From positions 1 to 22,350 of the forward strand of contig CAYMCQ010000072.1 of the NCBI GenBank assembly GCA_964389025.1: DNA of 22,350 bases, given 5' to 3'. This stretch comes from CAYMCQ01 sp964389025. GTDB lineage: Bacteria > Verrucomicrobiota > Verrucomicrobiia > Limisphaerales > CAYMCQ01. Numbering within the stretch: position 1 is the stretch's first letter; every line of letters begins with the position of its first letter. The notes under the pieces are model-generated. The model was not told where the DNA came from and made no database searches. It saw nothing but the letters and a program-made list of their open reading frames with translations. The translations under genes and the position numbers were made by a program. Shown in pieces: positions 7,454-15,500 of this stretch.

Positions 7454-7903
7454 ATGCCCACGCAACTGACCGCCGAAGACGCCCGCCAATCGCTCAACGC
7501 GCACGTGGCGGCAAAAGGAGCGGAGATATTTGAAAAATACGGTCCGCACATCGGCTGGAAAGAATTGCAGGCCATCCTGAAGGATGACGGTTTTACGCGC
7601 TATCCGTGTGAGATTGTCTTTGATTCTGCCGGTCTGCAGCCCGGTGAACTGGCGCATCCGAGGCCGAAAGGTGCTCAACCTGAAGATGGCTTCATAATGT
7701 CAGTGCACCCGATTTTCATGACTCAGCTCGAGAACGTGCCCGCGATTGTTCTGTATCAGCTTGTGTTGGTAAACTATGGAGTGTTCGCATCGTCGGACGA
7801 TGCAGAGACTTTTGGCGCGCACGCGCTCGGAATGAGCAAGGAGGATTACTACAATGCTCTTTGCGAAATGGCGGATCAAATTGGCGGCTGTGGATGCCCC
7901 TGA
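7454..7903 (+). CDS. Conserved-looking cytoplasmic protein of unknown function, coupled to triad 2
   Basis: The 149-residue soluble protein has no signal peptide, membrane helix or heme motif. It starts at ATG 7454, four bases after the NrfD stop, behind a good Shine-Dalgarno (AAGGAG, 7440-7445), so it belongs to the triad 2 operon. It has a helical N-terminus, a central segment with a YPCEIVFDSAG motif, a compact hydrophobic core (VHPIFMTQLENVPAIVLYQL), and a C-terminus that ends in GGCGCP, whose CXC pair together with an earlier Cys could bind a metal or act in thiol chemistry. I do not recognise the family. Because it is cytoplasmic and sits beside the cNMP-binding loop of the NrfD protein, it could be an assembly factor or a regulatory partner; this is inference only. 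Confidence 0.8.
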   Translation: MPTQLTAEDARQSLNAHVAAKGAEIFEKYGPHIGWKELQAILKDDGFTRYPCEIVFDSAGLQPGELAHPRPKGAQPEDGFIMSVHPIFMTQLENVPAIVLYQLVLVNYGVFASSDDAETFGAHALGMSKEDYYNALCEMADQIGGCGCP

Positions 7904-8014
7904 AACAACGCTTCCGGCCACAAGGCCAATAAATGTTGCTTCTTTGCCAAGAATGGAAATGCAACCCGCCCCTGGAACTACGAAACTGTTTTCGTGAAAT
8001 GGGTGCTGTGTTAA

Positions 8015-8031
8015 GCTCGCCTCGCGCGAGC
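8015..8031 (+). promoter_or_regulatory. Leader hairpin, copy B
   Basis: Perfect six-base arms GCTCGC (8015-8020) and GCGAGC (8026-8031) flank the loop CTCGC, 43 bases upstream of the start codon. The structure is preserved with base-pair changes in copy A (301-317), which favours a functional hairpin or dyad over chance. Confidence 0.45.
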
Positions 8032-8074
8032 GGAATGACAGCGACGAAAATTGAACCATGAAACCGGAATGCCT

Positions 8075-8404
8075 ATGAAAAAGACATTGACCCTCACCCT
8101 CGCGATCATCGCGGCGTCCGCCTTGATGGCGCGCGCCGAAGATGCCAAGGCGCTGTATGAAAAAAATTGCACCAAGTGCCACGGCGCGGACGGCAAAGGC
8201 CAGACCAAGATGGGACAAAAACTCGGCGCGAAGGATTACACCGACGCGAAAGTCCAGGCCGAGTTGAAGGACGATGCGGCCATCAAAGCCATCAAGGAAG
8301 GTCTCAAGGACAAGGACGGGAAAGTTTTGATGAAACCGTCTGAAGGACTTTCTGACGAGGACATCAAAGGCCTTGTCGCCCACATGCGGACGTTCAAGAA
8401 GTAA
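8075..8404 (+). CDS. Small periplasmic monoheme class I cytochrome c (copy B)
   Basis: The protein is 109 residues, the same length as copy A and about three quarters identical by eye, with an almost identical signal peptide (MKK...ALMARA) and the heme site CTKCH at residues 32-36. Differences are spread through the C-terminal half and are mostly conservative, so both copies appear functional. The start at 8075 has a GGA six bases upstream. A six-codon frame beginning at the ATG at 8058 ends in a TGA that overlaps this start, whereas the equivalent ATG in copy A is in frame; this may be fortuitous. It probably supplies or drains electrons for the membrane cytochromes encoded on both sides. 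Confidence 0.88.
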   Translation: MKKTLTLTLAIIAASALMARAEDAKALYEKNCTKCHGADGKGQTKMGQKLGAKDYTDAKVQAELKDDAAIKAIKEGLKDKDGKVLMKPSEGLSDEDIKGLVAHMRTFKK

Positions 8405-8422
8405 CATAAAAGTCAAAACGAG

Positions 8423-8452
8423 GCAGGGCGCGCTGAGGGCAACACGCCCTGC
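8423..8452 (+). terminator. Possible terminator or attenuator hairpin after cytochrome copy B
   Basis: Perfect eight-base arms GCAGGGCG (8423-8430) and CGCCCTGC (8445-8452) enclose a 14-base loop, 19 bases after the stop codon. No T-tract follows, so it is not a canonical intrinsic terminator. It may partly separate expression of the small cytochrome from the heptaheme gene, or simply stabilise the mRNA end. Confidence 0.35.
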
Positions 8453-8536
8453 AATTCAAGACTCACTTAAAAACGGCGAGAGAATCGCAAGAAAGGGTTT
8501 GAGCGCGGGCGCGTGTCCGGTGATCATTGAAGCGTG

Positions 8537-10039
8537 ATGACAGAAACCAATCCAACTCCGTCGCCCCAAAAATTCCTGCTGCGCAACTGGCTGACGCTGT
8601 CGGGCTTCGTCATCGCGCTCGGGAGTTTGTTTTCGTTCCTGCTGCTGTTCATCATTGATTCCTTCGCGCACTTTTCAAATCCATACGTCGGCGTGCTGAC
8701 GTATCTCGTCGCGCCGGGATTTTTCGTCATCGGATTCGGACTGGTCATTCTGGGGATTCTCCTGCGACGGCGTATAATCAAAAAGACCGGCGGCGCAGCG
8801 CTGGCGCTGAAAATTGATCTTTCGCGCGCGCGCGACCGAAAACTCATGGCTTTGTTTCTCGTTGGCACGGTTGTATTCCTTTTGATTTCCGCGCTCGGCA
8901 GTTATCAGACGTATCACTTCACCGAATCGAACCAGTTTTGCGGGCAGGCCTGTCACACGGTCATGAAACCCGAGATGGTTACTTACCAGCACTCGCCGCA
9001 CGCGCGAGTCAACTGCGTTCAATGCCATATCGGTCCGGGCGCAGAGTGGTATGTCCGATCCAAGCTTTCAGGCATGTATCAAGTCTATGCGGTGATGGCG
9101 GACAAATTTCCGCGCCCGATTCCTACACCGGTAACAAACCTTCGTCCCGCGCAGGAAACCTGCGAGCAATGCCATTGGCCAAAAAAATTTGTCGGCAATC
9201 TGGATCGCACCTATTCCTACTTTCTCGGCGACGCCACCAATTCTCCTTATACCGTTCGCATGTTGATGAAAGTCGGCGGTGGCGACCCGACGCACGGGCC
9301 GGTGGGCGGAATCCACTGGCACATGAACGTTGGCAACAAGGTTGAATACATTGCCGCAAGTCTCGGAACAAACGGGTGGATCACCGACGAAACTCGCCAG
9401 CAGATTCCTTGGGTGCGGCTCGTGGATGCGCAAGGCGTGGTCACGGAATTTCGTTCGCCAAAATTCACAAACGAAATCAGCCGGTTCACGGTTCGCACGA
9501 TGGATTGCATGGATTGCCACAATCGCCCGGCGCACAATTATGAAAATCCAAACGACGCCGTGAACCTCGCAATGGAGCTTGGCCACATTGATCGCTCGCT
9601 TGCGTGGATCAAAACGAACGCTGTTTTCGCGCTGACTCAAGAATACACAAACGAAACTCAGGCCTTGCGCGGTATCGCGACTTTTCTTTCCGAAAAATAT
9701 CCGGGTGACGCGCGCATCAAGCCGACGATTGACGCCGTTCAGCAGATTTACAGCAACAACTTCTTCGCCGAAATGCGCGCGGACTGGAGGGCATATCCGG
9801 ACAACATCGGCCACAAGGATTGGCCCGGCTGTTTCCGCTGTCATGACGGCAAGCACATCGCCGACGACGGCAGGCGGAACATCAAGGCCAATGACTGCAA
9901 CGCCTGTCACACGATCCTGGCGCAGGGCAACGCCGATCAACTGAATTTGCTCACGCCCGCCGGCCAGAAATTTGTGCATCCCGGAGATGAACTTGACTCG
10001 TCATCGCTGTGCAACGAGTGCCACGACGGCACGTTTTAA
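8537..10039 (+). CDS. Seven-heme NapC/NirT-type inner-membrane cytochrome c (ImcH-like)
   Basis: The 500-residue protein starts at the ATG at 8537. Three transmembrane helices lie near residues 17-40, 48-76 and 100-122, and the remaining part is periplasmic. Seven heme sites follow: CGQACH (135-140, an expanded CX3CH), CVQCH, CEQCH, CMDCH, CFRCH, CNACH and CNECH near residue 493. The first site continues with TVMKPE, so a methionine sits where NapC/NrfH-family proteins have the heme 1 axial Met. NapC/NirT proteins oxidise membrane quinol and hand electrons to periplasmic partners. Seven hemes on an extended NapC-like core recalls ImcH of Geobacter, required there for respiration to higher-potential acceptors. 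That comparison is from memory of the family, not an alignment. The next gene overlaps or closely follows it. Confidence 0.88.
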   Translation: MTETNPTPSPQKFLLRNWLTLSGFVIALGSLFSFLLLFIIDSFAHFSNPYVGVLTYLVAPGFFVIGFGLVILGILLRRRIIKKTGGAALALKIDLSRARDRKLMALFLVGTVVFLLISALGSYQTYHFTESNQFCGQACHTVMKPEMVTYQHSPHARVNCVQCHIGPGAEWYVRSKLSGMYQVYAVMADKFPRPIPTPVTNLRPAQETCEQCHWPKKFVGNLDRTYSYFLGDATNSPYTVRMLMKVGGGDPTHGPVGGIHWHMNVGNKVEYIAASLGTNGWITDETRQQIPWVRLVDAQGVVTEFRSPKFTNEISRFTVRTMDCMDCHNRPAHNYENPNDAVNLAMELGHIDRSLAWIKTNAVFALTQEYTNETQALRGIATFLSEKYPGDARIKPTIDAVQQIYSNNFFAEMRADWRAYPDNIGHKDWPGCFRCHDGKHIADDGRRNIKANDCNACHTILAQGNADQLNLLTPAGQKFVHPGDELDSSSLCNECHDGTF

Positions 10040-12212
10040 ACGCAACACCCTTTGTCAGTCGAAAAAGTCGAAGGTCAAAAAAGGAATTGCGGGAAGGGAA
10101 ATTTATTTTCTGCTTGGCCTGTTGTTGCTGGCGTGCAGCCCGGCTTTCGCTGAACAATTTTCAAACTCAGACTGCCTCGACTGCCATCTTGATCCGGCCA
10201 CGACGCGAAAAGTTGGAGGGAGAATTGTTCCGCTGATTTTTCCGACGAACACGTTTCAAAAATCCATCCATGCCAGGCTGAATTGCATTGATTGCCACGT
10301 TGGAATCAAAGACCTCGTCCACGAAAGCAAATTGCCGCCGCCGAATTGCATCACGTGTCACGACGCGAAGCCGGGCCACGAACATGCGGCGACGAATTAC
10401 GCCACAAGCATTCATGGCGTGAGCCACACGCTCGGCGCGTCCGGCGCGGCGAGTTGCTGGGATTGCCACGGCTCGCATGAAATCCTGCCCGTCAAACACG
10501 CCGATTCGCCGGTCATGAAGCTCAACCTGCCGAAGACCTGCGCCAAATGCCACAGCAACGTCGGCCTCACCAAGGAATATCAGATGAAATTCCCCGAGGC
10601 CGCGTCGCAATACATGGACAGCATCCACGGTCGCGCGTTGCTGAAGATGGGACTCATCGTCGCGCCGTCCTGCAACGACTGTCACGGGGTTCATGACATC
10701 AAGCGCGGCGTGGATCGCGATTCACCGATAAACCATGCCAACGTCGCCAAGACGTGCGGCAAGTGCCATGTCGGCGTGGAACAGATTTACGAACAGAGCG
10801 TTCACGGCCAGTTGCTCGTCAAGGGCGGGAAGGGCGGGCCTGTTTGCACCGATTGCCACACCGCGCATGAAGTCGAGACGCCGAAGAATGGTCATTTCAA
10901 AATGGCAAGCGACGCGCGCTGCGGCAGATGCCACGAAGACCGGCTCACGCATTACCGCGATACCTATCACGGCAAGGCCATGGCGCTCGGCAAACCGAAT
11001 GTCGCGTCCGATGTCGCCGCGTGCTACGACTGCCACGGCCATCACGATGTTTTGCCGCCGTCGAATCCGGAATCGAAACTTTCAAAGCAAAACATTCTTG
11101 CGACTTGTCAGCAGTGTCATCCGACCGCGACGGCGAAGTTCACCGGATACAAACCGCACGCCAATCCGCTCGACAAAAAAAATTATCCCGCGCTGCACTG
11201 GACTTTTGTGTTCATGACGTCGCTGCTCGTCGGTGTTTTCGTTTTCTTTGGCGCGCACACCGTCGCGTGGCTGACGCGCGTGGCGTATCTCTACTGGCAC
11301 GACTCGAAAAAATTCCGCGAAGCAAAAGTCGCCACGCAGAACGGCGGCGAGTGGTTCACGCGCTTCGTGCCATTCGAGCGGTTTCTGCATTTCCTTGTCG
11401 TGACCAGCTTCCTGCTGCTCGTCATCACGGGAATGCCCTTGAAATTTTATTATACGGACTGGGCGAAGACGCTGTTCCGTTTCATCGGCGGCGCGGAAAC
11501 GGCACGCGCGCTCCATCGCTTCGGAGCGATTGTGACGTTCGTTTATTTCGGGTTGCACGTCGCGTCGCTGATTGGCCGATGCTGGAAAGGCCGCGCGAAA
11601 ATTCGCGACGCGCAGACCGGCAAATCCAGTTTCAAGCGTTTGTGGAAAGTTTTGTTCGGCCCCGACTCGATGATCCCGACGTGGCAGGACTGGCGCGATT
11701 TCGTCGCGCACAACAAGTGGTTCTTCGGCAAAGGCGAAAAGCCGAGCTTCGACCGTTGGACGTATTGGGAGAAGTTCGATTACTTCGCGGTGTTCTGGGG
11801 CGTGGCCATCATCGGCGCGTCGGGACTCATCATGTGGTTTCCGGCGTTCTTCACGATATTTTTGCCGGGCTGGATCATCAACATCGCGCTCATCATCCAT
11901 TCGGACGAAGCTCTGCTCGCGGCGGGCTTCATTTTCTCAATCCATTTTTTCAACACGCATTTCCGCATCGAAAAATTTCCGATGGACACGGTGATTTTTT
12001 CCGGTCGCATTTCAAAAAACGAAATGTTGCACGAACGCAAACGCTGGTATGACCGCCTTGTTGCCGAAGGCCGCCTGGACGAACACCGCGTCCGCGACGA
12101 ATGGCCGCGCTGGAAGAACATCGCCCGCTCGTTTGGTTACTTCTTTTTAGGGCTGGGAGTAGTTTTGCTCGCGCTCATCATTTACGCGATGTTGCAACAT
12201 TTCGGCCACTGA
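9987..12212 (+). CDS. Eleven-heme cytochrome c fused to a cytochrome b membrane domain (CbcL-like)
   Basis: About 741 residues. After a signal sequence (hydrophobic FLLGLLLLACSPAFA), residues about 63-390 carry eleven CXXCH sites: CLDCH, CIDCH, CITCH, CWDCH, CAKCH, CNDCH, CGKCH, CTDCH, CGRCH, CYDCH and CQQCH. From about residue 403 a FdnI/HydC-like cytochrome b domain follows, with helices containing candidate heme b histidines (FERFLHFLVV, ALHRFGAIV, FGLHVASL, ALIIHSDEALL, FSIHFFNTHF). This order, many c-hemes then a diheme b membrane domain in one chain, is that of Geobacter CbcL, a menaquinol-oxidising cytochrome for low-potential acceptors. The start is uncertain: ATG 9987 overlaps the upstream gene by 53 bases, while TTG 9993 has GGAG at a better distance. 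No in-frame ATG lies between 10040 and the signal peptide. Confidence 0.85.
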   Translation: MNLTRHRCATSATTARFKRNTLCQSKKSKVKKGIAGREIYFLLGLLLLACSPAFAEQFSNSDCLDCHLDPATTRKVGGRIVPLIFPTNTFQKSIHARLNCIDCHVGIKDLVHESKLPPPNCITCHDAKPGHEHAATNYATSIHGVSHTLGASGAASCWDCHGSHEILPVKHADSPVMKLNLPKTCAKCHSNVGLTKEYQMKFPEAASQYMDSIHGRALLKMGLIVAPSCNDCHGVHDIKRGVDRDSPINHANVAKTCGKCHVGVEQIYEQSVHGQLLVKGGKGGPVCTDCHTAHEVETPKNGHFKMASDARCGRCHEDRLTHYRDTYHGKAMALGKPNVASDVAACYDCHGHHDVLPPSNPESKLSKQNILATCQQCHPTATAKFTGYKPHANPLDKKNYPALHWTFVFMTSLLVGVFVFFGAHTVAWLTRVAYLYWHDSKKFREAKVATQNGGEWFTRFVPFERFLHFLVVTSFLLLVITGMPLKFYYTDWAKTLFRFIGGAETARALHRFGAIVTFVYFGLHVASLIGRCWKGRAKIRDAQTGKSSFKRLWKVLFGPDSMIPTWQDWRDFVAHNKWFFGKGEKPSFDRWTYWEKFDYFAVFWGVAIIGASGLIMWFPAFFTIFLPGWIINIALIIHSDEALLAAGFIFSIHFFNTHFRIEKFPMDTVIFSGRISKNEMLHERKRWYDRLVAEGRLDEHRVRDEWPRWKNIARSFGYFFLGLGVVLLALIIYAMLQHFGH

Positions 12213-12241
12213 ATGGCGCGTTTCAACTGCCGCCCTGCGTT

Positions 12242-12367
12242 TCCCCACCCAGTGAACGCGTGCGGGACTAAATTCGGCGGCATCCGTCGGTCCAATTTTT
12301 CCTTGATGTTCACGCAGTGAGCTTCGATAATTTTCACGCTCACGAGAAGTCGGCTTGCGATGTCGCA
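12242..12367 (-). pseudogene. Remnant of a LuxR/NarL-type response regulator HTH domain
   Basis: Read on the - strand from 12367, about 42 codons give CDIASRLLVSVKIIEAHCVN and then IKEKLDRRMPPNLVPHAF. This matches the second half of a LuxR-type HTH, where the usual pattern is KEIA.RL..SVKTVEAHR.NI..KL....P.ELV.HA. There is an in-frame stop just upstream, the LTxRERE helix appears in a different frame, and no receiver domain can be found, so it is a frameshifted fossil. It lies between the cytochrome cluster and the hybrid kinase. Recognition is by motif only. Confidence 0.55.
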
Positions 12368-12416
12368 CGTTGTAATTCATGGTGAAACCGAGGGCCAAAA
12401 TGAGGCGGGAATAATG

Positions 12417-12446
12417 TTGGCAATTCATGAGTGAAGGCTGTATTTG
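12417..12446 (+). promoter_or_regulatory. Candidate sigma-70-like promoter for the hybrid kinase
   Basis: TTGGCA (12417-12422) and TATTTG (12441-12446) are spaced by 18 bases, about 125 bases upstream of the kinase start. This is a weak consensus match in a 358-base gap that otherwise holds only the HTH remnant. It is tentative. Confidence 0.22.
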
Positions 12447-12570
12447 AAGGAATGGCACAATGCGTTTTCAAAGTTAGCGGGCGGTGTGTGACTGGCTCGC
12501 GGAAGCCATTGAATTCTTCGTAGCCAGGCGACCAAGTCGAGGGGAACCAACAACAAGCCATGGATTACTG

Positions 12571-15500
12571 ATGAGCAAACCGCTGCGCCTGCTGGTCGTG
12601 GAAGATTCAGAAGCCGAGGTCGCGCTGTTCGTGCGCGAACTCCGCCGCCATGGTTACGAGCCGGAAGCTGTCCGCGCGGATACCGCCGCCGCCATGCGCG
12701 ACGCCCTCCAACGCCGAGCGTGGGATGTCATTATTGCGGATCACGGCTTTCCGGGTTTTACAAGTCAAGACGCCTTGCGAGTGTTGCAGGAGAGCGGCCT
12801 GGACCTGCCGTTCATCATCGTGTCAGAAACGGCCGGGGAGGCCGCCGCCGTGACGGCCATGAAAGCTGGCGCGCATGATTACGTGATGAAGGATCACTTG
12901 GCCCGTCTGGGGCCTGCCGTCGAGCGCGAGTTGCAGGAAGCCGAAGTGCGCCAGAAACACAAACTGGTGCAATTTGAACTGCAGAAGTTGTCCAGTGCCG
13001 TAAACCAGACCGCCAACTGTGTCTTGATTACCGACCTTCATGGGGTGATCGAATACGTCAATCCCGCCTTTGAGCGAACGACGGGCTATGCACGCGAAGA
13101 AGTCATTGGCAAAACACCGCGCCTCCTTAAATCGGGCAAACATGATCAGAATTACTACAAAACGTTGTGGAACACCATTCTGGGTGGCCGACCTTTTCTT
13201 GCGGAGTTTGTCAACCGGAAGAAGAATGGGGATCTCTACCACACGGAACAATCCATCAGCGCCATCCGGGATGCGCACGGGAACATCACCCATTTCGTGT
13301 CCACCGGGCGCGACATCAGCGAGCGCAAGAGGACGGCGGAGATCTTACGCGCGTCCGAGGAGAAATACCGTGGACTCTTCGAAAATTCACGTGACGCCAT
13401 CATGACCCTGGAGCCTCCTTCTTGGAAATTCACCTCCGGGAACCGGGCCATTTTGAAAGTGTTCGGCGCAAAGACTGCGGCGGAATTTTGTTCTCACGCG
13501 CCATGGGAATTGTCTCCCGAACGGCAGGCAGACGGGCGCGCTTCTGCCGAGAAAGCCAAAGAGATGATAGAGACAGCCATTCGTGAAGGCTCCCACTTCT
13601 TCGAGTGGACGCACCGGCGGATCGGCGGCGAGGAGTTCCCCGCCACCGTGCTCTTAAGCAGGGTAGAGGCCGCCGGAAAGGTATTCCTTCAGGCAACAGT
13701 TCGCGACATCACCGAGCGCAAGCGGTCGGAGGCGGAGTTGCTCGAAAGCGAAGACCGCTATCGTTCGCTGGTGGAAGAGTCTCCCGATGTGATCGGGATT
13801 TATCAGGACGGCAAACTCGTTTTTATCAATGCCACCGGCGTGCGACTGTTCGGTGCCAGGAGCAAAGAGGAATTGCTGGGACTGAAAGGCGAGCAGTTGA
13901 TCCACCCCGACGATCATTCGGCGGCAACGGACCGCGTCCGCCGCCGGCTGGCGGGAGAGACAGGAATTTACCCGGCTGAAGTCCGCTACCAGCGACTGGA
14001 TGGAACGACGCTGCACATGGAAATCATCGCCACGCCCATCGCCCTCGACGGGAAAGCGGCCGTGCAGTTCATCGCCCGCGACATCACCGCGCGAAAGCAG
14101 GCGGAGGAATACCTGGCCGAGGCACATCGCCGCACGACGGTGCTGGCGCGGCTCAGCCGCGAACTGGCCGAGGCCTTCACTCCAAAGGCAGCGGCCCTGT
14201 CCATCCTTAAGGTTGCCGACGAGCTGCTCCACTGGGACAGCAGTTGGCTCCGCGTATGGAACGAGGAGCAAAAGCAATGGAAAGACCTCGCCGCCTTCGA
14301 CCTCATGGAGGGCGGACGCTGCGAACTCGTCACAGACCCATCCTCCATGCTGAAGCCTTCACCCATCGTTCGTCGCGCCATCGAGGGAGAGCCTCAGTTG
14401 CTCCTGCGCGGCAGCGAGAGCGATGATCCCAAAGTCCTCACGACCTTCGGCAACAACAGGCGTTCCCTCTCGCTGATGTTTACGCCTCTTCGATTGGCGG
14501 GACGACTGGTCGGCATGCTCTCCATCCAAAGTTATCAACGCCAGGCTTACGACCACGCCTCGCTGGAACTGCTCCAAACCTTGGCCGACCATTGCGCGGG
14601 AGCGCTGGCCCGCATCCAGGCCGCCTCGGAACTAAGCGAGAGTCAGGAACGCTTCCGCCTGATCTGGGAGAATTCCTTGGACGGCATGAGGTTGACGGAC
14701 GGCGCGGGCAACGTCCTGATGGTCAACGAAGCCTACTGCCGGCTGGTTGGGAAATCTCGCGCCCAAATCGAAGGCAAACTAATGTCCGAAATCTACGCCG
14801 AGGAAGACCGTGAACATATTCTGACACGCCATCAGGAGCGTTTTGCAAGCCGCACCGTTCCGGCGCATACGGACCGGCAGTTGAAACTTTGGGATGGACG
14901 GGAAATCTGGCTGGAGGTGTCCAATTGCTTCTTCGAGCCGGAGCCGTCCAAGCCAGTCTTGCTGGGTTTGTTCCGCGACATCACCGGACGAAAGCAGGCC
15001 GAAGGTCAGATCCTGCGCACGCGGCGGTTGGAGAGCATTGGCACACTGGCCGGCGGGGTGGCGCATGACCTCAACAACGCGCTGGCGCCTATTATGATGG
15101 CCTCCGAACTGTTGCGTCTGGAGTATCCGGAGACGGCGACGCGTTATCTCGAACTTATACAAGCCGGCGCCAAGCGCGGGGCGGACATGGTGAAACAACT
15201 TCTGACCTTCGCCAGGGGCGCCGAGGGGCAACGCCTTCTCCTCCAGCCCCGGCATTTGGTCAAGGAAATGGAGAAACTGATCCAAGGCACCTTCCCCAAG
15301 AACATCGAACTGCGCACCAGTTGCGGGAAGAACCTCCGGACGATCCTGGGTGATGCCACGCAACTCCATCAAGTGTTGCTCAACCTATGTGTCAACGCCC
15401 GCGATGCCATGCCCGCCGGCGGCACGTTGACCCTGAAAGCGGAGGATGCGGAGATTGACTCTGTCTATGCCAACGCCGTCCCGGATGCCAAGCCCGGCCA

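Larger units (their letters stand above)
7912..8404 (+). repeat. Direct repeat copy B: leader plus monoheme cytochrome gene
   Basis: This is the second copy of the unit at 201-694, in the same orientation. Homology starts about nine bases after the stop of the 149-residue protein gene and ends at the cytochrome stop. Leader similarity is clearest near the gene, where the block GGAATGACAGCGACGAAAAT is identical, and is patchier upstream with small indels. The sequences after the two stop codons do not align. Confidence 0.75.
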
